A stretch of DNA of 64,000 nt from CAIKMD01 sp035552195. Its GTDB lineage: Bacteria > Pseudomonadota > Alphaproteobacteria > ATCC43930 > CGMCC-115725. Positions 17,015 to 26,100 of this stretch are shown here, piece by piece (the first letter of the stretch is position 1; each line of letters begins with the position of its first letter). The position numbers and the translations under genes are program-made. The notes below the pieces were generated by a model, which saw nothing but the letters and a program-made list of their open reading frames with translations, made no database searches and was not told where the DNA came from. The stretch is from NCBI GenBank assembly GCA_035552195.1, contig DASZLU010000115.1, forward strand, positions 41,588-105,587, written 5' to 3'.

Positions 17015-18052
17015 ATGAAATTCGGCTTGTTCGATCACGTCGACCAGAACGATCGCCCGCTGGTCGAGCAATTCGACGATCGTTTGAAATTCGCCGCGGC
17101 GGCGGACGAAGCCGGCTTCGCATGCTTGCTGGTGGCCGAGCATCACGGCACGCCGCTCAACATGGTCCCCAACCCCGCCGTCTATCTGTCGGCGGTGGCG
17201 CGGGCGACCAAGAAGATGCGCCTCGGCGCGCTGGTGTTTCTGCTGCCGCTCTATTCGCCGCTGCGCCTGATCGAAGAAATCGCGATGCTCGATCATCTGA
17301 GTCATGGTCGGCTCGAGGTCGGCGTCGGCCGGGGCGTCTCGCCGTTCGAGCTCAATTTCCACAAGGTCAATCACGACCAGTCGCGTGAAATCTTCCTCGA
17401 TGCCTATGACTGCATCTTGAAAGGTCTGACCAGCGACGAGCTGAATCACGAAGGCCCGTTCTTCACCTATAAGAACGTGCCGATGGCGCTGAAGCCCCTG
17501 CAAAAACCCTATCCGCCGATCTGGTACGCGTCGTCGGCCGAATTCGGCTCGCGCTGGGCCGGTGAGCGTGGCCTGCATTTCGGAACGCTCGGCAACATGG
17601 AAACGGCGAAGAAGAACCTCGATGCCTACAAGGACGCCTTCGTCAAGGGGGGCAGTAAGGTCGCCCATCCGAAGCCGGAATATCCGGGCGGCGTGGTGAT
17701 CGGCGTCAATCGGCAGGTCGTCGTCGCCGATACGGCGGAAGAGGCGCGGCGCATCGCCCAGCCGGCGCATGAGCAGCACCATGAGAAGATTACATGGCTC
17801 TTGAAGCGCAACGTCAACAGCGTGAACTACACGCAGCACATCGTCGGCGGTTATGACTCGGCGGTCGCGGCGGGCACCACCATCGCCGGCACGCCGGAAC
17901 AAGTGACGGCCGAGCTCGAACGCCAGATCAAGGCGCTCGGCGTCAACCACATGAACCTGGCGATGTTCTTCGGCAACATGAAGCTCGACGACGCGCTGCG
18001 CTCGCAGAAGCTCTTTGCCACCGAGGTAATGCCGAAACTCGCCGCGCTCTAG
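17015..18052 (+). CDS. Luciferase-like (LLM) flavin-dependent monooxygenase
   Basis: 345 residues. MKFGLFDHVDQNDRPLVEQF, FACLLVAEHHGTPLNMVPNP and RLEVGVGRGVSPFE mark the bacterial-luciferase-like TIM barrel that binds reduced FMN or F420. Such enzymes oxidise or desulphonate organic substrates. It is the last gene of the 9360-18052 run, 30 bases after the RidA gene, and converges with the response-regulator gene 15 bases away. No flavin reductase is adjacent. Confidence 0.88.
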   Translation: MKFGLFDHVDQNDRPLVEQFDDRLKFAAAADEAGFACLLVAEHHGTPLNMVPNPAVYLSAVARATKKMRLGALVFLLPLYSPLRLIEEIAMLDHLSHGRLEVGVGRGVSPFELNFHKVNHDQSREIFLDAYDCILKGLTSDELNHEGPFFTYKNVPMALKPLQKPYPPIWYASSAEFGSRWAGERGLHFGTLGNMETAKKNLDAYKDAFVKGGSKVAHPKPEYPGGVVIGVNRQVVVADTAEEARRIAQPAHEQHHEKITWLLKRNVNSVNYTQHIVGGYDSAVAAGTTIAGTPEQVTAELERQIKALGVNHMNLAMFFGNMKLDDALRSQKLFATEVMPKLAAL

Positions 18053-18067
18053 GCGCGGCACCTGCGG

Positions 18068-18721
18068 TTAGAGTAGGGCCGCGCGGGTTGCGATCGACGC
18101 TGCTTCCGAGCGGTTGCGGGCGCCGATCTTGCGCAAGATTTGGCGCACGTGGAGCTTGATCGTGACCTCAGCGAGGTTCAATTCGCGACCGATTTCCTTG
18201 TTGGACGCGCCTGTCGCGACGAGGACCAGAACCTGCTTTTCGCGCGCGGTCAGGATGTCGTCGAATTTCTTGTCGACGCGCGGCACCGCGGTCTCGCTCG
18301 CGACGGCGGGCGATTCCTGGAGTATTTCGACAGGTAGGTAGCTACCGCCACCTAATACCATCGACAGCGCGGTCGCGAACAACTCGGACTGCATCGTCTT
18401 GGGAACGAAGCCGCGGGCGCCCCGTGCGATCGCCTGCCTGACGACGTCGCTGCTGGCGGTTCCCGACATCAAGATGACCGGCGTGTCGGGTGCGGCACCG
18501 ATCACCCGCTCGGCGTTTGCGCCGGGATCGCCGTCGGAAAGGTGGATATCCAGGAGGATCAGATCGAACGCCGAGCCAGGCGCGGTCTTGATCGCCGCCA
18601 AGACTTCGTCCAGCGATCCCGCCTCGACAACGCTGCAATCGGGCAAAAGCCGCTCCAGGCGAAGGCGAACGGCTTCGCGATAGAGGGGATGATCGTCAGC
18701 GACGAGGATGCGGGTCGGCAT
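18068..18721 (-). CDS. NarL/FixJ-type response regulator (REC + LuxR HTH)
   Basis: 217 residues. The receiver domain has the acidic pair D9-D10 and phosphoacceptor D58 (LILLDIHL), and the C-terminal LuxR helix-turn-helix (LTAREKQVLVLVATGASNKE, then IGRELNLAEVTIKLHVRQIL) is complete. It would be phosphorylated by a histidine kinase, probably the hybrid kinase at 18801-21836 in the same direction 80 bases upstream, then bind DNA as a dimer. Target genes are unknown. Confidence 0.92.
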   Translation of the reverse strand: MPTRILVADDHPLYREAVRLRLERLLPDCSVVEAGSLDEVLAAIKTAPGSAFDLILLDIHLSDGDPGANAERVIGAAPDTPVILMSGTASSDVVRQAIARGARGFVPKTMQSELFATALSMVLGGGSYLPVEILQESPAVASETAVPRVDKKFDDILTAREKQVLVLVATGASNKEIGRELNLAEVTIKLHVRQILRKIGARNRSEAASIATRAALL

Positions 18722-18800
18722 AAAGGTTCTTCCTCATCACTCTGCCACGGTTCTCCGTGGGGGTTCCAGGCCTTCATGCGAGCAACGCGGGAAAAGAGGC

Positions 18801-21800
18801 TTAGTCGAACAGGCGGCGAATTCCCCCGGCGATTTGGTCGGGAGCGATCGGCTTGATGAAGAAAAGGTCGAAGGCCTGACTGCCGTCGTGCGGCTCGAGC
18901 GTGCCGTCGTCCAATCCGGTGCAGAGAATGACGCGCAAATCGTTCCGGATGGCTCTCAGCCGCTGTGCCAATTCAATGCCGCCCATCTCGGGCATCATGC
19001 GGTCGATGATCGCGACGTCCCACCCGTTGGGGTCTTCCGTGAAGGCCTCGAGCGCCTCGACGGGATCGTTCGACACCGCGACTTCATACCCGATTCGCGC
19101 GAGCCCGATCGACAGCATATCGGCAACGTCGATGTCGTCATCGACGATCAGCACCCGCTCCGTGCCTTCGTTGCGGGCGCCGACCCCGCGCGCATACGCC
19201 TCGGCTTTGGCCGCAGCGACAAGCGGCAGATAGAGCGAGAATGTCGTGCCTTTTCCCTCGGCGCTATCGAGATAGAGCACGCCTTCATGTGAATTGAGGA
19301 TCGACTGTACGACCGCCAGGCCGAGCCCGGTCCCGCCGGTTCGCCGTTTGCTGGTGAAGAACGGCTCGAAGATGCGCTGAACGATTCGCGGCGGAATGCC
19401 CTTTCCCGAATCGCTGACGTCGATACGCGCGTATTCGCGTGCCAGGTCGAGCTGCCCGATGATCCGGCGGCGCCGGTATTTCTCGTCGAACAACGATAGT
19501 TGGCCATCCTCCTCTTCGAGGATGTCCCCGTGCGCGATGCGCCGGGCGGTGATCGCGATTCTGCCGCCGTCACTCTCGATGGCGTCGTTGGCATTGGCGA
19601 CCAGATTCACCATCAACTGCACGATCTGGCCGGCATTTGCTAGCACGGGCAGCGGCGGGTCCTCGATCTCGATGGTGAGTGCCGTCGTTTGCCGCACCAA
19701 GCCGAAGAGCAGATCGCGCGTCTCCTGCAATAGCGGCGCAAGATCGGTCGGCATCCGCTCGATGTTGCGCGCATGGGCGAAAGAGTTGATCTGCGTGACA
19801 ATGGCCTTGCCGCGCTCGCAAGCGGCGACGATGCGGCTGGCGTAATGATGTTGATCGGAGTCGTTTGGCAAATCTTCCTCGATGAAGCGCGCGAAGCCGA
19901 GGATCGCACCCAAAAGATTGTTGAAATCGTGGGCCACGCCGCCGGCCAATTGTCCGATCGCCTCGAGTTTGCTCGCCTGGACGAGCTGGCTTTCCAAACG
20001 CTGGCGCTCGCGCTGGGCGCGGTTGCGGTACGTCAGGTCGCGGATCAGCGTGATAATGCCGCCATTCGGCAGACGGCGGCGGTCGATGTGGATATCGCGG
20101 TGTTCGTCGCCGAAGTCGAGGGTTGTCTCGTAGCGGTCGGCGTCGCCCTGGAGGCTGCCCGGCGGCCGCGGAAACGTCGCCGGCAATGCCCGTAGCGCGA
20201 GCTGGCTCGCTGCGCCGCGATCGGAGCCTCGGGCCATCGCGAAAGCGACGCGGTTGGCATAGATCAGGCGGCCGTTTGCCTCTTCGATATAGATGGCATC
20301 TTCGATGAGATCGAGCGCCGCCAAGGCCTCGCGGTAGCGGTCGTTGAGTTGGATCACCGCCGCGATATCCGCGATCGAGCGGGCAAAGGCGACCTCCTCC
20401 GGCGTCCAGCTTCGGCGGCCACCGACATGCGAGAAGGTGACCATGCCGCGGAAATGGCCGCCGCTATAGATCGGCGCGGCCATCAGCGCGCCGATATCGT
20501 TGGCGAGCATGTGCTCGAGCAACGGCACCGCGCGGCTGTCTCGCCACGGGTCTTCGATCGTCACAACCTCGTCGCTCGTCATGAGGCCGGTCGCCTCCCA
20601 GTTGGCCGGACGCGATGTGACTGCCCGCGGCAAATGCGTTTTCGTCTCCCGGTCCCAGAGATCGAGACGCTCGACTTCGTCGGCATCGCGATCGAAGCGG
20701 AATACACCGGTGCGCCGGATGCCCAGCGCATTGCCCGCCGTCTCGGTCAGCCGATGCAGCGCCTGGACCAGCGGCAGTGTTCCGATCTCGCCGCGGCGGA
20801 CGGTCTCGGACAAGGCAGCGTTGAGACGCAGCAGCATCTCGTCGCGGCGCGTGATCTCTTCGCGCGTCGCGCAGAGTTCCGTCACGTCCGCGCCGATGAG
20901 CCCATGTTCTGTGATGTCCCCTTTGGCATTGCGAACAGGGAAGATCGTGCCGATCGCCCATCGGATCTCGGCGCCGACCATAAGCTTGGTCGGCGGGGTG
21001 GTGATAAGCCGACCCGATGCAATTCCGTCGATGAGAATCTTGGGGACGGGCCCGGCGCCGCTGCGTGTCCATGTCGATTGGCGCGACGTGCCGATCTGTT
21101 GCTTCGCCGAGAGGCCCGTCCATTCGGTCTGGGTCCGATTGACGTAGGTGTAGCGGTCCTGCCGGTCGGTCAGCGAGAGCGAGAAGGGTATCTGATCGAG
21201 CACGCTGCGCAGGCGTGCCTCGCTGTCGGCGATCGCCGTGGCCAGGGTTTTGCGTTCCTCGGCGACATGAACGGTCGCGCCGAGCGCGAACAGCGTGACC
21301 GGGAAAACGACCAGCAGGCTTGTCCAGGCGGCGTCGACGTTGTCGATCATGCCGCGATAGCCGAGCAGCATCAGCCAAGCTGCGATCCGGCCAATATCGA
21401 GTGCTGCGCCCAGCACGACAAAATCGAAATAGCGCATCCGCCGACCAGGCGTATCGAGATAGTAGCGATAGGTGCCGATCCCCACCGCGATCACCAGGAT
21501 GGTCACGCCCAGGGCCGTGTTGCCGACCGAGTCGAACTCGCGGACGACAAGCGCCGCGGCGACCGAAGTCAGTCCCGCGATGGGGCCGCCGAACGCCGCG
21601 GCCAGCAGCACCGCCTCGCTCCGGAAATTGACCAGCGTCCCGCCGGCGGTCACGGCGACGGTCTCCATGCCGATGATCGTGAAAAAACCAAAGAACGCCG
21701 TATGACATAGCGTCGCCTGCCAGGACTTCATGGCCGCCAGTCGGGGACGGAAATCGCCATAGAAGAACAACGGGACCGCGAGCAAGGCCGCCGTTTTCAA

Positions 21801-21836
21801 AAGCTCGAGCACGGGGCCAAAGAAAGTCGCCTGCAT
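18801..21836 (-). CDS. Hybrid sensor histidine kinase: 5TM-LytS-like, PAS, GAF, PAS, HisKA, HATPase, REC
   Basis: 1011 residues. Residues 1-190 form a multi-pass membrane sensor resembling the 5TMR-LYT domain (GMETVAVTAGGTLVNFRSEA). A PAS domain lies at about 205-325, a GAF domain at 345-495 and a second PAS at 500-605. The dimerisation/phosphotransfer site has His636 (GGVAHDFNNLLGAI), the ATPase N-box NLVANANDAI and the G-box GGTGLGLAVV. A C-terminal receiver follows with D899-D900, phosphoacceptor D945 and K995. It is a membrane phosphorelay sensor, ligand unknown. It is transcribed divergently from the small receiver protein at 22049. Confidence 0.92.
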   Translation of the reverse strand: MQATFFGPVLELLKTAALLAVPLFFYGDFRPRLAAMKSWQATLCHTAFFGFFTIIGMETVAVTAGGTLVNFRSEAVLLAAAFGGPIAGLTSVAAALVVREFDSVGNTALGVTILVIAVGIGTYRYYLDTPGRRMRYFDFVVLGAALDIGRIAAWLMLLGYRGMIDNVDAAWTSLLVVFPVTLFALGATVHVAEERKTLATAIADSEARLRSVLDQIPFSLSLTDRQDRYTYVNRTQTEWTGLSAKQQIGTSRQSTWTRSGAGPVPKILIDGIASGRLITTPPTKLMVGAEIRWAIGTIFPVRNAKGDITEHGLIGADVTELCATREEITRRDEMLLRLNAALSETVRRGEIGTLPLVQALHRLTETAGNALGIRRTGVFRFDRDADEVERLDLWDRETKTHLPRAVTSRPANWEATGLMTSDEVVTIEDPWRDSRAVPLLEHMLANDIGALMAAPIYSGGHFRGMVTFSHVGGRRSWTPEEVAFARSIADIAAVIQLNDRYREALAALDLIEDAIYIEEANGRLIYANRVAFAMARGSDRGAASQLALRALPATFPRPPGSLQGDADRYETTLDFGDEHRDIHIDRRRLPNGGIITLIRDLTYRNRAQRERQRLESQLVQASKLEAIGQLAGGVAHDFNNLLGAILGFARFIEEDLPNDSDQHHYASRIVAACERGKAIVTQINSFAHARNIERMPTDLAPLLQETRDLLFGLVRQTTALTIEIEDPPLPVLANAGQIVQLMVNLVANANDAIESDGGRIAITARRIAHGDILEEEDGQLSLFDEKYRRRRIIGQLDLAREYARIDVSDSGKGIPPRIVQRIFEPFFTSKRRTGGTGLGLAVVQSILNSHEGVLYLDSAEGKGTTFSLYLPLVAAAKAEAYARGVGARNEGTERVLIVDDDIDVADMLSIGLARIGYEVAVSNDPVEALEAFTEDPNGWDVAIIDRMMPEMGGIELAQRLRAIRNDLRVILCTGLDDGTLEPHDGSQAFDLFFIKPIAPDQIAGGIRRLFD

Positions 21837-22048
21837 CGGTGTTTGAGCCCTCGATTGGCACTGGGCGCATCCCAGCCTGCTCTACACGAGGAGGCTACGC
21901 CAGAACGGCCTGTGGCGTCTCTAGAGGTCCGGTATGGCCCGCGGACGCAAAAGGATAGTCGGGCGCGCATACCTTATGACCCATTAATCCTAATCCTTAT
22001 CCCGACGCGCGCTTCAGTCTTGCCGACGCCTCGGTGCAAGTTACATCC

Positions 22049-22555
22049 ATGTGGAAGTTACGCCCGCAAGCGCCTTCGGCGGATCGGCGCATCGTTCTAA
22101 TCGACGATCAGCGCGATCATCTCGCCTATATGACAACGCTGCTAGCACGTCACGGCTATAGCAGCGCCGGATTCGCATCGGCGCGCGATGCGCTCGATCA
22201 CATCGAAAACCACCAGGTCGATCTGGTGATCGCCGATGTATTCATGCCGGACATGGACGGCTTCGAGCTTTTGCGGATCCTGCAGCGCCGCTCCGCACCT
22301 ATTCCAGTGGTGACGCTGAGCGGCGGCGACCGCCGGGGACACGGCGATTTCTTTCTGAGATGCACAAGACTGCTCGGTGCGGTCGCGACGTTGCGCAAGC
22401 CGCTCCACGTCGACGCGCTGCTCGTCATTCTCGACTCCTGGGTGCCGCTCGAGCGCGGTGTGGTTTCGAGGGTTCGGCAGACGGTGCCTTCCGACACACT
22501 CTCATCACCTCAAGCCTCACGACACGATACGGGGAAAAATGATGTCGAAAATTGA
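22049..22555 (+). CDS. Stand-alone receiver-domain response regulator
   Basis: 168 residues from the ATG at 22049 (a GTG at 22034 is also open). The receiver has the D19-D20 pair, phosphoacceptor D63 (VIADVFMPDMDG), a Thr/Ser switch (VVTLSGGD) and the conserved Lys in TLRKPLH. The C-terminal extension of about 40 residues carries no DNA-binding domain, so it acts by protein contact or phosphorelay. It lies between the hybrid kinase (divergent) and the chemotaxis receptor, whose gene begins inside its 3' end, so the two are translationally coupled. Confidence 0.88.
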   Translation: MWKLRPQAPSADRRIVLIDDQRDHLAYMTTLLARHGYSSAGFASARDALDHIENHQVDLVIADVFMPDMDGFELLRILQRRSAPIPVVTLSGGDRRGHGDFFLRCTRLLGAVATLRKPLHVDALLVILDSWVPLERGVVSRVRQTVPSDTLSSPQASRHDTGKNDVEN

Positions 22556-24230
22556 TGATCTGTCGATCAAAACCAAGATGATCGCCGCTTTCACGATGCT
22601 CTTTGTGGTTACGGTCGCGCTCGGCTTGCTGGCCGTGCAGCGGCTCTCGGTCATCAATGACAGTGCGCGCGATCTGCGCGATACGTGGCTCGTCGGCACC
22701 CGCACGCTTGGCGATTTTAAATACAACACGATGCGTTATCGTCAATTGCAGGCGGCGCATATTCTCTCCGCCACGGACGAAGAGGCGGCGAAAGAGCGTA
22801 CCACGATGAACGATGTCGCGAGCGCTGCCGGCACCGCGTGGGGCCGCTATGAGAAAACGATCGCGCATGACGAGGAGCGGGCGCTTGCCGACCAGATCCA
22901 TCATGCCTGGCTCGATTATCTCGCGGCCGGCGACGGACTGTTGGCCGTCGATAGCAAACACGATGACGTAGTGTCCTCGCGTCTTTACAAGGGCGATCTG
23001 CGCACCAGCTACAATGCGTTTGCCGGATTGCTCGATAAGGATCTCGATCTGCAGCAGCACGGCGCCGCGAAGAACGTGAGCGAAGGCGAGGCGCTTTATG
23101 CCTCGGCGCAGATCTGGACCTGGTCCGGCCTCGCGATTGCCGCGCTCGTCTGTTTGCTGGCCGGTTGGATGGCCGCGGCGCGTGTTTCGCGTCCGATCGG
23201 GCGGCTGACTGCGATCATGGTGCGATTGGCCGGGCATGATCTTGCGGCGGCGGTCGACGGCTTGGGCCGCAAGGATGAGATCGGCCAGATGGCGGCGGCG
23301 GTCCAGGTTTTCAAAGACAACATGATTGAAGCGGATCGCTTGGCGGCCGCCGAGAAAGCCGAGCAAGTCCGCAAAGAGAAACGCCAGAAATCGGTCGAGA
23401 CCTATATCGCCAGTTTCGAGCGCGAGGTTCAGGAAACGCTGGAAGCCCTGGGCACCTCGGCGACCGAGCTGCGTTCGACGGCGCAGAGCATGACGGCGAT
23501 CGCCGAAGAGACCAGCCGGCAATCGATGGCCGCCGCTAGCGCTTCCGAACAGGCGTCAACCAATGTTACGACCGTGGCGTCAGCGACCGAAGAGCTTACC
23601 GTCTCGATCGCCGAGATCAGCCGCCAGGCGTCACAATCGAGCACGATCGCCAACAAGGCGGTCAGCGAGGCGGCGTCGACGAATGACAAGGTACAGAGCC
23701 TGACGGAAGCGGCGCAGCGCGTCAGCGAGGTACTCGCGTTGATCAACGGCATTGCCGCTCAGACCAATCTTCTCGCCCTCAACGCGACGATCGAGGCGGC
23801 GCGTGCCGGCGAGGCCGGGAAGGGTTTCGCGGTCGTCGCGTCGGAGGTGAAAGCGCTGGCTGGCCAGACGGCGAAGGCGACGGAGGACATCGCCAGTCAG
23901 ATCGCCGATATGCAGAACGCGACACGCAGCTCCGTCGATGCGATCGCGACCATCACCCGTGTCATCGGCGAGATCAACGAGGCCACAGTCGGTATTTCGG
24001 CGGCTGTGGAGCAGCAGGGCGCGGCGACATCGGAGATTACCCGCAACACGCAGGAATCAGCTCAGGGTACGCGCGAAGTCTCGCGCAATATCACGCATGT
24101 GACCCAGGCAGCGCAAGAAACGGGCAGCGCCGCGGCGCAGGTGCTCATTGCCTCGGACGATTTGAATCGTCAAACGGCCAATCTCCGCCAGGGGATCGAT
24201 CAATTTCTCGAGCTCATCCGGGCCGCGTGA
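22542..24230 (+). CDS. Methyl-accepting chemotaxis protein
   Basis: 562 residues; ATG at 22542 (or 22539) with GGGG at 22531. One N-terminal membrane segment (KMIAAFTMLFVVTVALGLLA), a periplasmic four-helix-bundle-like sensor, a second segment (WSGLAIAALVCLLAGWMAAA), a HAMP domain and a long coiled signalling region with the hairpin tip GIAAQTNLLALNATIEAARA GEAGKGFAVVASEVKALAGQ. The C-terminus lacks the NWETF-type CheR docking peptide. No CheA/CheW/flagellar genes are in the window, so it may signal to distant machinery. Confidence 0.93.
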   Translation: MSKIDDLSIKTKMIAAFTMLFVVTVALGLLAVQRLSVINDSARDLRDTWLVGTRTLGDFKYNTMRYRQLQAAHILSATDEEAAKERTTMNDVASAAGTAWGRYEKTIAHDEERALADQIHHAWLDYLAAGDGLLAVDSKHDDVVSSRLYKGDLRTSYNAFAGLLDKDLDLQQHGAAKNVSEGEALYASAQIWTWSGLAIAALVCLLAGWMAAARVSRPIGRLTAIMVRLAGHDLAAAVDGLGRKDEIGQMAAAVQVFKDNMIEADRLAAAEKAEQVRKEKRQKSVETYIASFEREVQETLEALGTSATELRSTAQSMTAIAEETSRQSMAAASASEQASTNVTTVASATEELTVSIAEISRQASQSSTIANKAVSEAASTNDKVQSLTEAAQRVSEVLALINGIAAQTNLLALNATIEAARAGEAGKGFAVVASEVKALAGQTAKATEDIASQIADMQNATRSSVDAIATITRVIGEINEATVGISAAVEQQGAATSEITRNTQESAQGTREVSRNITHVTQAAQETGSAAAQVLIASDDLNRQTANLRQGIDQFLELIRAA

Positions 24231-24468
24231 TGAGCGGATCGCCTTAACCCCGACCATGCCGAAGCGCGCCCTGCGGAGACATAATCCGGCGTGAAAACCC
24301 GTCAGGCTCGATTTGGCCCGGATTCACCCCGGAACGGGTGGAATTATTGAAGGGATTGTGGTGCCTGGGACGGTGCGGACCTTGCGAGCGCGCGCCGAAT
24401 CTCCGAGATTTGCCCCACGGTCTTTAAAATAGCCGCGCCCTCGACAGCGCGTGGCAAGGCGGGGCTTG

Positions 24469-26100
24469 ATGGTTTCGGCGGATATCGTTCTGCGCGGCGG
24501 CAAAGTGCTGACCGTCGATAATGACTTTTCGATCGCGCAAGCGGTCGCGGTGCAAGGCGAGCATATTCTCGCGGTCGGCAGCGATAGCGATGTTGAGGCG
24601 TTGATCGGTCCCAACACGCGCGTGATCGAATTGCGCGGCCGCACGGTGGTACCGGGCCTGCACGACAGCCACATCCATACGATGGGCGGCGCCTCGGACG
24701 AGCTTGCCGTGTCGCTGGCGCAAGCGCGCTCGATGAAGGACGTCCAGGCGGCGTTCGCCGCGCGCGCCGCGGAAACGCCAGGCGGCAATTGGATTTTGGG
24801 CGGCAGCGGCTGGCACGAGAGCCAGCTCGCCGAAGGCCGTTTGCCGGTGCGGCAAGAGCTCGACGCCGTGACGCCGGACAACCCCGTCTTCCTGCGCCGC
24901 GGGGGTCATGTCGCCGTCGCCAACAGCGCGGCACTGAAGATTGCCGGCATCACGAAAGATACGCCCGATCCGAAAGGCGGCGTTATTGTGCGCGATACAT
25001 CGACCGGCGAGCCGACCGGCGCGCTCATCGAGCGCTCGGCGTTCAGCATCGTCGCCAAGCACGTGCCCGCGTTGACGCGGGACGAGCGCATCAAGGGGCT
25101 GAAGCTCTTCATCGCGAAGCTCAACAGCAAGGGCATCACCGCGACTTTGGAGCCCGGTCTCTCGCTCGATGAGATCGCGGCCTACATGGAGCTCTGGCGC
25201 TCGGGCGGCATGACGACGCGCGTGCGGCTGCTGCAGCGGGTCAGCGGGCAGGAAGACGTTGCGGCGCTGTCGTCGGTGCTGGCGCCGAATTTCGGCGACG
25301 ATTACCTGCGCGTCGGCGGCTTCAAGTTCCTGAGCGACGGCGGCATCGAAGCCGCCTATATGAGCGAGCGGTATAAGGTCGTTGAAGGCGAGCAAAACGA
25401 TCCGGAATTCGTCGGCAAGCTTATCCTGCCGGCAGGCGGGCTCGACGAGCTGAGGCAGATGTTTCTCATCGCGGCAGAGCGGCGCTGGCAGGTCCAGGTC
25501 CATGCCGTCGGCGATGCGACGATCACCGCCATGGTCGATCTGATGGAAGAGGTGAACGAGAAATATCCCCTGCGCGATCTGCGCTGGACGATCATGCACA
25601 TCTTCCTGCCGACCGAAGTCTCGCTCGACAAGATCAAGCGCCTCGGGCTTTACGTAACGGTGCAGGATCACCCGGTGAAGCTCGGCCACAACATGACGCG
25701 CTATTGGGGCGAAGAACGCGCCGCGCGCTCGATCCCGGTCAAGAGCATCCTCGCCAAGAATATCCCGGCCGGCGGCGGCACCGATGCGCCGGTGGTCGAT
25801 TGGAATCCCTTCGAATCGATGTGGTGGATGACGACGCGCAAAGTCTATGCGCAAGGCACAATGCGCGTGCTCGGTCCCGAAGAAGCCGTGACGCGGCAGG
25901 CAGCGCTCCGGCTCTATACCATGGGCAGTGCCGGCAATGCCTTCATGGAAGACCGCGTCGGCTCGATCGAGCCGCGCAAATATGCCGATCTTGCCGTGCT
26001 GTCGGACGATTTCCTCACCGTGCCGGACGATGATCTGCCGAATATCCGCTCGCTGATGACCATGGTCGGCGGCAAGATCGTGCATGAGGCGGGACTATGA
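24469..26100 (+). CDS. YtcJ-like metal-dependent amidohydrolase, copy 1
   Basis: 543 residues from the ATG at 24469 (GGCGGGG upstream); a GTG at 24451 is also open. VVPGLHDSHIHTMGG has the HxH metal pair, with VHAVGDATITAMVDLMEE, IMHIFLPTE and GGGTDAPVVDWNPFESMWWM later, the amidohydrolase-3 layout. Members hydrolyse C-N bonds of amides, imines or cyclic ureas. It is strongly similar along its length to the next gene, so this is a tandem duplication. It overlaps that gene by ATGA. Confidence 0.88.
   Translation: MVSADIVLRGGKVLTVDNDFSIAQAVAVQGEHILAVGSDSDVEALIGPNTRVIELRGRTVVPGLHDSHIHTMGGASDELAVSLAQARSMKDVQAAFAARAAETPGGNWILGGSGWHESQLAEGRLPVRQELDAVTPDNPVFLRRGGHVAVANSAALKIAGITKDTPDPKGGVIVRDTSTGEPTGALIERSAFSIVAKHVPALTRDERIKGLKLFIAKLNSKGITATLEPGLSLDEIAAYMELWRSGGMTTRVRLLQRVSGQEDVAALSSVLAPNFGDDYLRVGGFKFLSDGGIEAAYMSERYKVVEGEQNDPEFVGKLILPAGGLDELRQMFLIAAERRWQVQVHAVGDATITAMVDLMEEVNEKYPLRDLRWTIMHIFLPTEVSLDKIKRLGLYVTVQDHPVKLGHNMTRYWGEERAARSIPVKSILAKNIPAGGGTDAPVVDWNPFESMWWMTTRKVYAQGTMRVLGPEEAVTRQAALRLYTMGSAGNAFMEDRVGSIEPRKYADLAVLSDDFLTVPDDDLPNIRSLMTMVGGKIVHEAGL

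Noticed and set aside
20349..21710. 453-codon plus-strand frame antisense to the hybrid kinase
   Set aside because: Arg/Asp-rich shadow of the kinase; no domain recognised, while the minus strand has all kinase boxes.
24310..24350. Possible terminator after the chemoreceptor gene (CACCC/GGGTG arms)
   Set aside because: The stem is only five base pairs with a bulge and no T-run, too weak to annotate.
24424..26085. 553-codon minus-strand frame antisense to the first YtcJ-like gene
   Set aside because: A shadow frame; the plus strand has the metal-binding motifs.
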